Translations under genes and position numbers: made by a program | From: Nostocales cyanobacterium LEGE 11386 | GTDB lineage: Bacteria > Cyanobacteriota > Cyanobacteriia > Cyanobacteriales > Nostocaceae | Assembly: GCA_015207155.1 (NCBI GenBank) | Contig: JADEXK010000011.1 | Span: 37,138 to 101,137 of the forward strand | Reading direction: 5' to 3' | Length of the DNA stretch: 64,000 bases | The notes under the pieces: generated by a model | What the model was told of the DNA's origin: nothing | The model's database searches: none | The model's input: the letters and a program-made list of their open reading frames with translations, nothing else | Shown: in pieces, positions 8,259 to 16,310 of the stretch | Layout of the letters: every line of letters starts with the position of its first letter | Numbering within the stretch: position 1 is the stretch's first letter

Positions 8259-9030
8259 TGCTTTGAGCTTCCCCTGTAATTAATTTTAATAATTCGAGTT
8301 CTTGAGGAGTGTAGGATTGTAACCAGTTCCACACTAATACAGTTAGCAATCCTTCACTAATTGCCAAAGGCACTTGAGTAATGGCAAAAATGCCGGTAAA
8401 CTTGGCGAATGAGGCTGCAAACCCACCCACAGGCGCAGGAAAAGCTAAGGCCAGTTGTACAGAGGTAATAATGTAAGTGAGTAAATTAGCTAAGGCGGCG
8501 GCTAAAAAAATGGCGATTCTTTGCTTACCAGTCAACCGCTTTGTCAGATGATATATCCAGTAGGCAGCAAATGGGCCAGCGATCGCCATTGAAAAAGCAT
8601 TAGCTCCCAGTGTTGTCAAACCGCCATGCGCTAGCAGCAACGCTTGAAACAACAAAACCAGAGTACCTAACACTGACATGGCTAAAGGGCCAAATAGCAC
8701 TGCGCCTAATCCTGTACCGGTGGGATGAGAAGAACTACCTGTAACTGAAGGTAGTTTCAGTGCTGACAAGACAAAAGCAAAGGCTCCGGCTAAGGCTAGA
8801 AGTAATTTTAGTTCTGGATTGGCTTTAGTGATCCGAGTGAGCGATCGCAATCCTAAAGCAAAAAATGGTAACGCTACCACCCACCAAAAAATTGCCCAAC
8901 TGGCTGGTAAGTAACCTTCCATAATGTGCATCGCATAAGCTGGTGCTGATGCTCCCACGATTATGTAAAAGCTGAGAAACCCTATCAGGATTAGTGATAC
9001 CAGCTTTGATTTAAAAATAATATTTAACAA
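8245..9030 (-). CDS. cbiM: Cobalt ECF transporter S component CbiM
   Basis: Metal-binding membrane component, 261 residues. A signal-peptide-like hydrophobic stretch ending ASAPAYA precedes MHIMEGYLP, the family metal-binding N-terminus. Cleavage after AYA would expose Met-His as the mature N-terminus, as in characterised CbiM proteins. Helices follow, with the [17 protein letters not shown] loop that provides further ligand residues in the family. First gene of the cbiMNQO operon. The 270-bp upstream region contains a dispersed inverted repeat but no riboswitch I can recognise. Confidence 0.95.
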   Translation of the reverse strand: MLNIIFKSKLVSLILIGFLSFYIIVGASAPAYAMHIMEGYLPASWAIFWWVVALPFFALGLRSLTRITKANPELKLLLALAGAFAFVLSALKLPSVTGSSSHPTGTGLGAVLFGPLAMSVLGTLVLLFQALLLAHGGLTTLGANAFSMAIAGPFAAYWIYHLTKRLTGKQRIAIFLAAALANLLTYIITSVQLALAFPAPVGGFAASFAKFTGIFAITQVPLAISEGLLTVLVWNWLQSYTPQELELLKLITGEAQSNESV

Positions 9031-9074
9031 TCTTTATACCTCATAAATAGATGTATTTTAACGACTTAGTTTTG

Positions 9075-9159
9075 GGACTTACGCAAAAAACCTCTCAAAC
9101 TCTCATTCCTCCGTGTACTCTGTGTCCTCTATGGTTCGCCGTTACTTCTGCGTAAGTCC
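9075..9159. repeat. Dispersed inverted-repeat element
   Basis: Perfect 11-bp arms (GGACTTACGCA at 9075-9085 and its complement at 9149-9159) enclose 63 bases containing tGTGTCCTCTaTGGTTCGCC-type text. This kind of element is scattered between genes in Nostoc-like genomes. Just to its right (9190-9220) is a run of AATTAAAA units. The element sits between cbiM and the divergent copper oxidase gene. It may be a non-autonomous repeat or a hairpin; no gene is present. Confidence 0.55.
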
Positions 9160-9377
9160 TGAGTTTAAATCAACAGATACCTTGATCAGCAATTAAAAAT
9201 TAAAAATTAAAAATTCCCCATACCAAAGTCTGATTACAGTAAAAGTGAATCATACAACTTTCTTTGGTGGGAATTGTCTGCTCAAGCCGATTTTGCAGAT
9301 AATTGAGAATTATTGACAATAAATTTTGCATCCCATACTATCTTTTTAGCAACTTTACTGTTTGTGCTGATAATGTC

Positions 9378-10382
9378 ATGCCCAACAACTTTGCGCTGGG
9401 TCAAGAACAACTGTGGCACCGTCGTCAACTGCTGAAACTAGGATTAACAGGTGTTGGTGTGACGAGTGCAGCAGCACTCTGGCATTTACTGAATTTACAA
9501 ACTCAGTTAAAGGTAAGAGTACCGCCTCTGGAGATAGAAGCAACTGAAGGCGTTACTAACCCGATGAAGATGCTCAGAGAGTTTGATTATGGGACACTCA
9601 AGCAAGAAAATGGGCGGACTATTCGCGAATTTCAGTTAACTGCGGGTACTTCTACAATTCAACTTAATAGTGCTGTCTCCTACAATATCTGGGATTTAAA
9701 CGGCCGAATACCGGGGCCGACGCTACGGGCAAAACAAGGCGATCGCGTGCGGGTGTTGTTTCTCAACCAAGCGGGACATGCTCACTCTCTGCATTTTCAT
9801 GGCACTCACCCAGCAGAAATGGATGGTATTCGCCCAGTCAAGCATGGCAGTGCCACGATTTACGAATTTGATGCTGAACCCTACGGCGTTCACTTGTACC
9901 ATTGCCATATTGAACCAGTTACCCGTCATATTGCCAAGGGGCTATACGGGATGTTTATTATTGATCCCCCTACGCCGCGTCCCCCGGCTGATGAGATAGT
10001 TTTAGTTATGGCTGGGTATGACGTAAATGACGATAGCCGTAACGAATACTACGCCTTCAACGGTCTGCCTGATCACTACATGCATCATCCCATCCCCATT
10101 TACCAAGATCAGTTGATTCGGCTGTATGTCCTCAACATTATTGAATTTGACCCAGCCGTGACATTTCACTTACACGCCAACTTCTTTGATGTTTATCGGT
10201 CTGGAATGACCCTGACTCCCAGCGAAAAAACCGATGTGATCACGATGGGTGTAGCAGAAAGGCACATTTTAGAATTTGCTTTTCGCTATCCGGGTAAGTA
10301 TATGTTTCACCCTCATCAGGACGCGATCGCCGAAAAAGGTTGCATGGGTCAATTTGACGTGATCACTCGTTCTGAGAATTGA
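9378..10382 (+). CDS. Tat-exported two-domain multicopper oxidase, candidate ferroxidase
   Basis: About 334 residues from the ATG at 9378. A longer TTG start at 9303 is possible but would put 25 residues before the Tat signal. HRRQLLKLGLTGVG is a twin-arginine motif followed by a hydrophobic stretch, so the folded copper protein is exported. Domain 1 has LHFHG and YHCHIEPVTRH, a type-1 copper Cys with flanking His. Domain 2 has FHLHANFF and FHPHQDAIAEKGCMG, with paired His but no HCH. Type-1 copper in domain 1 only resembles nitrite-reductase-like and type-C two-domain oxidases. It leads a plus-strand set with a lipoprotein, a ferritin-like protein and FTR1, which suggests Fe2+ oxidation; this role is inferred. 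Confidence 0.85.
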   Translation: MPNNFALGQEQLWHRRQLLKLGLTGVGVTSAAALWHLLNLQTQLKVRVPPLEIEATEGVTNPMKMLREFDYGTLKQENGRTIREFQLTAGTSTIQLNSAVSYNIWDLNGRIPGPTLRAKQGDRVRVLFLNQAGHAHSLHFHGTHPAEMDGIRPVKHGSATIYEFDAEPYGVHLYHCHIEPVTRHIAKGLYGMFIIDPPTPRPPADEIVLVMAGYDVNDDSRNEYYAFNGLPDHYMHHPIPIYQDQLIRLYVLNIIEFDPAVTFHLHANFFDVYRSGMTLTPSEKTDVITMGVAERHILEFAFRYPGKYMFHPHQDAIAEKGCMGQFDVITRSEN

Positions 10383-10538
10383 AAGATATTATTAAATTCT
10401 CTTTAATTAATCAGCAATTAGTTGACAAAAAATATCATTATATAGAACAGTAAAATCTATGACAAGGCATCAAACCAACTGCTGTTAGTAGTGTGAACTG
10501 TTTCAGTGACTACCTTTAAAATTTTGCCAGGAGCAAAA

Positions 10539-11561
10539 ATGATCAAATTGCGTTATGTCAGCTTAACTGTCGCTACTGCGGTGATAGTTACTCTCAGTGC
10601 TTGTAACAGTACACCAACCGCAGACAATCCATCCACGCCAGCAGCTAATTCTAGTCCTCGAAACACAGAAGTGGTCAGCCACAATGGTCATGGTGGTAAA
10701 CCTCAAATCAATATCAATACTGCTATCTTGTCAGAGTTGGATAAGTTTGAAGCCAAGTTGGGCATCCCAGCATTATCAAACAAAATTCAAGCTAACCGTC
10801 CTTATGGTAGTCCTGAAGATTTAGTTACCAAAAAAGTCATTACACAAGCACAATTTGACCAAATTAAAGACTCGGTGACTGTTCAGGAAGTGGTACTCAC
10901 GGGTGAAGCTAAAGATGTTGACTACATGACTAAATTGAGTTTAATGAAAGGACATCTTTTAGTAGCACAAGAACTGCTAGAGCAGAATCAGCCAAAACAA
11001 GCGGAACCTCATATCGGACATCCAGTTGAAGAGATATATGTTGATGTAGAAGAGCAATTAAATGAGCGTCAAGTTAAAGAATTTAAGACAACTTTGGTGA
11101 GTTTGCAAAATTTCGTCAAATCTAATCCCAAAGATGCCAAAGTGAAGACTAATTTAGCCGCTTCCATGCAAGCAGTTGATGGAGCGATCGCCACGTTACC
11201 CCCAGAACAACGCTCAAAACCAGGATTTGTCCTCCAGGTAATTAACGAATTACTAGATGCGGCTAACGCCGAATATACAGCAGCGATCGCAAATGACAAA
11301 ATAGCTGCACCAATTGAATATCAAGACTCTCGTGGCTTTGTAGCCTATGCCAATGAACTGTATCAAGGGATTTCTAGCCAAATCGCCCCAGAAAATCCCG
11401 AAGCACACAAAGCAATTGAGGCGAGTTTCACTGAACTAAAAGCAGCTTGGCCTAGTGTTATTCCACCAGCTAAAGCAGCAAAGACGCCGGATGATGTTAC
11501 CAAGTTAGTGACAACTATTGAGCAAAATTCTCAAAAAATTATGAAAAATTCCAGTATCTAA
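10539..11561 (+). CDS. Lipoprotein with helix-hairpin-helix-like segment, iron-cluster associated
   Basis: The start at 10539 is chosen for AGGAG at 10529-10533, five bases upstream. The GTG at 10506 lacks this. Residues 1-25 are a lipoprotein signal ending LSAC. The mature protein starts with an S/T/N-rich linker. A ComEA-like helix-hairpin-helix segment then follows (ININTAILSELDKFEAKLGI, ending at the VTKKVITQAQF helix). The C-terminal 230 residues are helical with HIGHPVEEIY and many Glu and His. The HHH here probably serves structure or protein contact outside the cytoplasm rather than DNA. Placed between the copper oxidase and FTR1 it may act like EfeO-type periplasmic iron carriers, but no homology is claimed. 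Confidence 0.75.
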   Translation: MIKLRYVSLTVATAVIVTLSACNSTPTADNPSTPAANSSPRNTEVVSHNGHGGKPQININTAILSELDKFEAKLGIPALSNKIQANRPYGSPEDLVTKKVITQAQFDQIKDSVTVQEVVLTGEAKDVDYMTKLSLMKGHLLVAQELLEQNQPKQAEPHIGHPVEEIYVDVEEQLNERQVKEFKTTLVSLQNFVKSNPKDAKVKTNLAASMQAVDGAIATLPPEQRSKPGFVLQVINELLDAANAEYTAAIANDKIAAPIEYQDSRGFVAYANELYQGISSQIAPENPEAHKAIEASFTELKAAWPSVIPPAKAAKTPDDVTKLVTTIEQNSQKIMKNSSI

Positions 11562-11844
11562 GCCATACGTTTGGCAAAGCTGCCACCTAGGCGATTGCGT
11601 AAACGCACGCTTCGCGATCGCATTGATTTAATTGGTGGTGCAGAAAGAGGAGTTTAAAATAAAAGGGTTAAGAGTGTAGCTTGGGCTTTGAACACCTGCA
11701 AGGAGTATAATTCTTAACTCAACACTTATGCCAACAAAGAATTCAGGTTTCCTTGCTGAATCCGTCGGTTAATCCGTGGGATCATTCTGAATTCTCATAT
11801 CTGGATTATCCTCAATCTCCATTCGTAACTTTAACTAACAACTG

Positions 11845-12279
11845 ATGCAAGAGCTTGACAACCAAAAGACTATCGACCTACTGAACGCCATCATGGAATT
11901 TGAACTAGCGGGAGTAGTGCGCTACACACATTATTCCTTGATGGTAACTGGCCCAAATCGCATTCCGATTGTAGCTTTTTTCAAAGCACAGGCAAGTGAG
12001 TCTTTACTTCATGCCCAACAAGTGGGAGAAATTTTGACAGGCTTAGATGGGCATCCCTCCCTAAAAATCGCGCCAATGGAAGAAACTTACCAGCACACAG
12101 TCAAAGATATCTTGGCAGAAAGCTTATCCCATGAAAAGAAAGCGCTAGAACTGTACAAAAATCTGCTGGAAACTGTAACCGATGCCAGCATTTATTTAGA
12201 AGAATTCGCCCGTGGCATGATAGGACAAGAAGAGATGCATAATCTCGAACTGAAAAAAATGCTACGAGATTTCAGCTAA
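11845..12279 (+). CDS. Ferritin-like (bacterioferritin family) diiron protein
   Basis: A 144-residue four-helix protein of usual ferritin-like length. Candidate diiron ligands are Glu20 (ELAGVVRY), Glu52 with His56 (ESLLHA), Glu97 (HEKKALELY) and Glu129/His132 (QEEMH). No haem-binding Met can be assigned with certainty. It would store or oxidise iron in the cytosol. Its place directly before the FTR1 permease and after the copper oxidase supports a role in handling imported iron. The 283-bp gap before it holds HIP1 sites and no clear promoter. Confidence 0.85.
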   Translation: MQELDNQKTIDLLNAIMEFELAGVVRYTHYSLMVTGPNRIPIVAFFKAQASESLLHAQQVGEILTGLDGHPSLKIAPMEETYQHTVKDILAESLSHEKKALELYKNLLETVTDASIYLEEFARGMIGQEEMHNLELKKMLRDFS

Positions 12280-12386
12280 TAATTTAGGGGAATAGGGAGT
12301 AAGAAGTGAGGAATGGTGACTGAGATTGAGAAGTTTCTTCCCTCCTCATCTCCCTTATCCCCCTCATACCCTTAATCTCTCTCATC

Positions 12387-13355
12387 ATGAATTTGACTAC
12401 TGCTCTACCTACTTTTTTCATTACCCTCCGAGAAGGAGTAGAAGCTGCCCTCGTTGTGGGTATTGTGCTGGCCTTGCTGAAAAAAGCCAACCAATCCCGA
12501 CTCAATTCTTGGGTCTATGCTGGTGTCGGTGTTGGTATTGTTATCAGTGCCTTGATAGGTGTGTTATTCACTTGGGTAATTCAAGCACTGGGAACAGTCA
12601 ATCCTCAATACACCTCAGTCGTTGAACCCATGCTAGAAGGTGTATTTAGTGTACTCGCGATCGCCATGCTCAGCTGGATGCTCATCTGGATGACGAAACA
12701 AGCCAGATTCATGAAAGCGCAAGTTGAAGGAGCAGTAACAGAAGCACTTACGCAAAACTCAAATGCTGGCTGGGGCGTATTTAGTTTAATTTTGATTGCT
12801 GTTGTCCGTGAAGGTTTTGAAACAGTTTTATTTATTGCGGCTAATTTTCAACAGGGATTAGTACCAGCTTTAGGTGCAATTGCTGGTTTAGCTGGGGCAG
12901 CTGCTATTGGAGTCTTACTATTTAAATGGGGTGTTAAAATCAACATCCGGCAATTTTTTCAGGTGATGGGCGTTTTATTGGTGTTGATTGTTGCTGGTTT
13001 AGTAGTTTCCGCCTTGAAGCATTTTGATGAAGGTTTAGCTAACCTAGCCCTGAGTAGTCGCGCCTCAGAAAGTCTTTGTTTTTATTACGAACACTTTACT
13101 AAAACCCACTCTTGCATTTTGGGGCCAATGGTTTGGAATACCGAGAAAATCTTGCCAGATCAACAATTCCCCGGCATTATTCTCAAATCTTTGTTTGGCT
13201 ACAGAGAACATTTGTATCTCATACAAGCGATCGGCTATGTTGCCTTTTTAGCAACTGTTGGAGGGCTATATTTCCGCAGTTTAACTACTGGCGCTGTTCA
13301 AGCTAATAAAAATAATTCAGTAACTCAAAAACCCGTGACCACTACGAATGATTAA
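12387..13355 (+). CDS. FTR1-family high-affinity iron permease
   Basis: A 322-residue inner membrane protein with the two REGxE motifs that define FTR1/EfeU: R15-E-G-V-E19 in the first helix and R141-E-G-F-E145 in the fourth. Seven hydrophobic segments are visible. These glutamates carry ferric iron in yeast Ftr1, which works only with a multicopper ferroxidase. Here a copper oxidase lies 2 kb upstream on the same strand. A periplasmic loop near residues 225-250 has two Cys (SLCFYY, HSCILG). Likely part of an iron uptake unit with the three preceding genes. Confidence 0.92.
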   Translation: MNLTTALPTFFITLREGVEAALVVGIVLALLKKANQSRLNSWVYAGVGVGIVISALIGVLFTWVIQALGTVNPQYTSVVEPMLEGVFSVLAIAMLSWMLIWMTKQARFMKAQVEGAVTEALTQNSNAGWGVFSLILIAVVREGFETVLFIAANFQQGLVPALGAIAGLAGAAAIGVLLFKWGVKINIRQFFQVMGVLLVLIVAGLVVSALKHFDEGLANLALSSRASESLCFYYEHFTKTHSCILGPMVWNTEKILPDQQFPGIILKSLFGYREHLYLIQAIGYVAFLATVGGLYFRSLTTGAVQANKNNSVTQKPVTTTND

Positions 13356-13386
13356 GGGCAAGAAACTATAGGACTGACGCCACAAT

Positions 13387-14277
13387 TCATTTGTCTAACC
13401 AAGCCTGTAAATCGGCCAAGCTAGTAAAATCTAAGAGTGCTTCACTCAAATCTTCCAAATCAGACAAAGGTAAAACAGAAACTGAAGAGCGAATTTGTTC
13501 AGAAAGTTCTCCAAACCGCTTAGTCAACTGTCGGTAAATAGCATTAGCCATAACTTCGCGTCCTTCTTCTCTTCCTTCTTCTCTTCCTTCTTCTCTTCCT
13601 TCTTCTCTTCCTTCTTCTCTTCCTTCTTCCTTAATTTCTCGATAAACTCTTGTTTCCTTAAGTGTTATTCCTAACATAGACTCTACCTCCACGCGACTTA
13701 ATTGTTCAAACTTGTACACCATGATTGTCGTCACCATCTCTATTATGACTTGACTTGCAGATAGGGGTACGTCTTCGCGTGTTCTAGCTAACAAATACCT
13801 TGCTTCTTCTGGTACTTGGCTTTCTTCTACAGTAGTTAGTACCATGAGTGCTACCCATAAGGGTAAGGAGCGAATATCTCCCAACTCATCTAAATAGACT
13901 CGATGCACTTGTTCGCTGCTAAGTAATCCCCGATGGGGGTAAATATCTGTTTGTTCAGTATTTCGAGAGGGATAAATTATCACCACTTGCCAGTCGTTAA
14001 ATCTGGCACGGTTGCGGTAGAAATACAGTGAAGATTCAGCAAATATCCTTTCGTAAAGCTGTTCATCCTTTTGGAATTGCACCTCACAGAAATATACAGA
14101 TCCAGCACCTTCATTTTCTGGTGGTAGAAATACCCCATCGATTTCAAATTTGGGTTCTTTGATAGCTACAGAATCAAATCTATAAGCATCTGCATTGCTT
14201 GGAGGATTTGTCAATAGTTCAAATAAAAGTGTTGGAGATTGTTGAAACAGTTTATAAAAAATCGAGTCTCGCCGCAT
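13387..14277 (-). CDS. Rpn/DUF2887-DUF4351-type putative nuclease with expanded EEGR repeat
   Basis: A 296-residue member of the recombination-promoting nuclease/putative transposase group common in cyanobacteria. The N-terminal half carries a PD-(D/E)xK-like core (FEIDGVFLPP, then VYFCEVQFQ). The C-terminus (NAIYRQLTKRFGELSEQIRS) matches the DUF4351 helical tail. Between them residues about 218-241 are pure (EEGR)n, a charged helix encoded by a 12-bp tandem repeat. The start codon follows the BtuF-like gene by 18 bases on the same strand. Such genes are multi-copy and variable; this copy is intact. Confidence 0.8.
   Translation of the reverse strand: MRRDSIFYKLFQQSPTLLFELLTNPPSNADAYRFDSVAIKEPKFEIDGVFLPPENEGAGSVYFCEVQFQKDEQLYERIFAESSLYFYRNRARFNDWQVVIIYPSRNTEQTDIYPHRGLLSSEQVHRVYLDELGDIRSLPLWVALMVLTTVEESQVPEEARYLLARTREDVPLSASQVIIEMVTTIMVYKFEQLSRVEVESMLGITLKETRVYREIKEEGREEGREEGREEGREEGREEGREVMANAIYRQLTKRFGELSEQIRSSVSVLPLSDLEDLSEALLDFTSLADLQAWLDK
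13562..13633 (-). repeat. 12-bp in-frame tandem repeat inside the Rpn-type gene
   Basis: Five perfect copies of CCTTCTTCTCTT (plus strand) from 13562 to 13621 and a sixth diverged copy to 13633. On the coding strand each unit encodes four residues, so expansion or contraction preserves the frame. The purity of the array points to recent slippage. Confidence 0.95.
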
Positions 14278-14295
14278 GAAATATTATTCTTGAAT

Positions 14296-15204
14296 CTATT
14301 TCATCATTAATAAGTCTCGCTTAAGCTGCTGACAAGCTTTTTCGATGGCATTAATACTACCAGGATTTACCAATCCGTAATAGTCAAACATGTAAACTCG
14401 ATTATTTTTAGTAGCTTGTAGTTGCTGCCAAAAAGGTTCTTTTTTAAAGGAATCTAAAACTGCTGTTTCGGAACCACCTTGTGGAGGATTAACTACAATA
14501 ATTACCTCTGGATTTGCCTCTAAAACTTTTTCCGCCGATAAAGTTACATAGCCACCAACGGGACTTTGACCTTGTAATTCTGCCGCCACATTTTTTGCTT
14601 GAAATTTTGTCAACAAATCCCCAGCCCAACTGTTTTTATTTGGTGCTAAAATCGGTTGACGACTAACCAGCACTAAAGTAGAAGGACTTTGAGTTAACTT
14701 GTTTGGGAGAAAACTTTGATAACGATTTAACAAAGGCTGGGGGTCAGCATCAATGAATTGAGCTAATTTTTTAGTCAGTTCTTCTAAAGATTCCCATGTA
14801 TTAACTTGGGTGAGCAATGTGGTAATTCCTAACTGCTGGAGTCTTTGAATTGGTTGGGTAGAAAAACCTTCTGCACCAATGACTAAATCTGGTTTAAGGG
14901 CAACAATTTTTTCTAAATTTGGAGGAGTTTGCCCTTCACTGACGCGAGGAATATCATTTAATCGTGGATCATCATTAAATAATTTACTCCCAGTAATTCC
15001 TACAAGCTTTGTTTGATCGAGATTATAAATAATATCTGTAGAAAGAGATGAAAGAGTCACAATTCGTGTAACAGATTCTTGGGGGAATTGTTGAGAGTTC
15101 GTCGTAATTTGTACCTGTGGTTGCTGAGTAGTTGCAGTGGTACAAGCAGTTAAAACTATACTCAAAAACAGGAGTAAAATAGATGAAATCCATCGATGAT
15201 ACAT
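14296..15204 (-). CDS. BtuF/FecB-like ABC transporter substrate-binding lipoprotein
   Basis: Periplasmic binding protein of the helical-backbone class used for cobalamin, haem or ferric siderophores. Start at the ATG at 15204 gives a lipoprotein signal ending LTAC; an upstream ATG at 15240 adds 12 residues. The pattern RIVTLSSLSTDIIYNL, then LVGIT, EKIVALKPDLVIG and a second lobe VLEANPEVIIVV matches the family. About 300 residues is normal. No permease or ATPase gene is adjacent, so it must share one encoded elsewhere or act alone. The neighbourhood of cobalt and iron transport genes fits cobalamin or siderophore; the ligand is not determined. Confidence 0.85.
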   Translation of the reverse strand: MYHRWISSILLLFLSIVLTACTTATTQQPQVQITTNSQQFPQESVTRIVTLSSLSTDIIYNLDQTKLVGITGSKLFNDDPRLNDIPRVSEGQTPPNLEKIVALKPDLVIGAEGFSTQPIQRLQQLGITTLLTQVNTWESLEELTKKLAQFIDADPQPLLNRYQSFLPNKLTQSPSTLVLVSRQPILAPNKNSWAGDLLTKFQAKNVAAELQGQSPVGGYVTLSAEKVLEANPEVIIVVNPPQGGSETAVLDSFKKEPFWQQLQATKNNRVYMFDYYGLVNPGSINAIEKACQQLKRDLLMMK

Positions 15205-15301
15205 ATAAATCTTCCTTGGAAGTAGACAATCATATTTCAAATTAGCAAATATATTATATATTTATGATGTCAATTGCTGTATGATTATAGTGAAATGGAA
15301 A

Positions 15302-15362
15302 AAGACGAGTAGAGCAATCAGCCAAAATTCCGTAAGGAACATATAGCCACGCTACTCGTCTT
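15302..15362. promoter_or_regulatory. Long stem-loop with internal hairpin upstream of the BtuF-like gene
   Basis: AAGACGAGTAG at 15302-15312 pairs perfectly with 15352-15362. Inside lies a second hairpin, TTCC-GTAA-GGAA at 15328-15339. On the minus strand the outer stem is followed by five T residues and lies about 100 bases before the BtuF-like start, so it could be an attenuator or the mobA terminator. On the plus strand the inner loop is of GNRA type. A structured leader RNA is possible; no known riboswitch is recognised. Confidence 0.4.
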
Positions 15363-15395
15363 GAATCTATACAAGGTTTATTTAGAAAAGCTTTA

Positions 15396-15411
15396 ATTAC
15401 TATATAGTAAT
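15396..15411. promoter_or_regulatory. 16-bp perfect palindrome
   Basis: ATTACTATATAGTAAT is a perfect 16-bp palindrome lying 34 bases from the long stem-loop in the 314-bp gap between mobA and the BtuF-like gene. It could be an operator for a dimeric regulator. No known consensus is matched. Confidence 0.35.
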
Positions 15412-15452
15412 AGCCTGAAAATCTATTGTTGGATAGATCACAAATGTTTGGT

Positions 15453-15476
15453 TTTTCCAGGTAATTACCTGGAAAA
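15453..15476. promoter_or_regulatory. 24-bp perfect palindrome
   Basis: Two 12-bp half-sites, TTTTCCAGGTAA and its exact complement, meet without a spacer about 45 bases past the mobA stop. A palindrome with no loop is better suited to a protein dimer than to an RNA hairpin. It would regulate the downstream BtuF-like lipoprotein gene if it is an operator. It does not match the Fur box as I know it. Confidence 0.4.
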
Positions 15477-15518
15477 TTTCGTACTACCATTACTTTTAGT
15501 CTATTGGTAATTAAAATG

Positions 15519-16310
15519 CTATTTTGATGATATCAAAGCCCAATCCTCTGGCGTATTACAGTTAAACAGCATTTCTGATGCTGGTGATGGTAAAACTTGT
15601 ACATGATGCTGATTTAACCACTGCTGAAACGATCGCCCTCCTTGATTGATAAACTCTAAAAGTTGCGGCAAACAGCGTCGGCGATAGAAACCACATAAAG
15701 GTTCCCAGCCTTTAGGATGATAAGTCAAAGCCGCGATCGCTTGATCCTCGACAGTATTAAGTCTACTAGCCCATGCTTGCAACACCTCAACCTGTAACCG
15801 AGGTAAATCACAAGCTAACAACAACACCCAATTGGTTTGTACTTGTGCCAACCCTTGGGAAAATCCTATGAGTGGTCCGTGGGAATGCAAAGATGAGGGT
15901 ACAAGGAAATGGGGGGAATTTGCTTGATCTTGACCTACTAGAGACAAAGGTACTTCTTGGACAAATTGGCAACGAGGTAAAACTAAGTGTTGATAGCGTG
16001 CTGGCCAAGGAGTGACTATATATACAGTATCTGCACAACTTGCCGCAACACTACAAACTCGTTGTAACAACGGCACCCCTTGAATAGAAATCAAAGCTTT
16101 ATCCGTACCCATGCGAGAACTCTTTCCACCTGCCAATACAATAGCGCTTAAGAGTGCTTCTTGAGTGCTGAGTGCTGTAAAGCCCTGCGGGCATGGCTGC
16201 GCGTAGAGCGGTAGCGGGGCGTTTAGCCCGTGCTGAGTGCTGAGTAAGGAATTATCATTTATCCCCATCTTTCTCATCCCCCCATCTCCCTCATCCCCTT
16301 GTCTCCTCAC
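15519..16310 (-). CDS. mobA: Molybdenum cofactor guanylyltransferase (MobA-like)
   Basis: Adds GMP from GTP to molybdopterin in the cytosol. The conserved core begins at residue 54 with LSAIVLAGGKSSRMGTDKAL, the nucleotide-binding loop of the family, and continues with LLACDLPRL and the GWEPLCGFYRRR segment. The 53 residues before it are not family-like and are encoded partly by a dispersed repeat (16150-16250). The only in-frame ATGs are at 16310, 16277 and 16268, upstream of the repeat. Either the protein has an acquired extension or a rare start is used. The 16310 start immediately follows the stop of the YyaL gene. A moaC gene lies 13 kb away. Confidence 0.85.
   Translation of the reverse strand: MRRQGDEGDGGMRKMGINDNSLLSTQHGLNAPLPLYAQPCPQGFTALSTQEALLSAIVLAGGKSSRMGTDKALISIQGVPLLQRVCSVAASCADTVYIVTPWPARYQHLVLPRCQFVQEVPLSLVGQDQANSPHFLVPSSLHSHGPLIGFSQGLAQVQTNWVLLLACDLPRLQVEVLQAWASRLNTVEDQAIAALTYHPKGWEPLCGFYRRRCLPQLLEFINQGGRSFQQWLNQHHVQVLPSPASEMLFNCNTPEDWALISSK
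16150..16250. repeat. Heptamer and GC-rich dispersed repeat at the 5' end of mobA
   Basis: GAGTGCT/GAGTGCTGA heptamer units flank a GC-rich block (CCCTGCGGGCATGGCTGCGC, then TAGCGGGGCG) of the type found dispersed in this window, for example at 38262-38330. It lies inside the mobA reading frame, where it supplies about 30 codons. Confidence 0.7.

Noticed and set aside
9031..9302. Cobalamin or NiCo riboswitch upstream of cbiM
   Set aside because: The only strong structure is a dispersed inverted repeat that looks like a scattered element rather than a riboswitch.
12326..12625. 99-codon plus-strand ORF overlapping FTR1
   Set aside because: It lies in another frame of the FTR1 gene, whose REGxE motifs fix the true frame.
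15254..15490. 78-codon minus-strand ORF upstream of the BtuF-like gene
   Set aside because: No ribosome site or domain, and it runs through the three inverted repeats, so it is probably chance.
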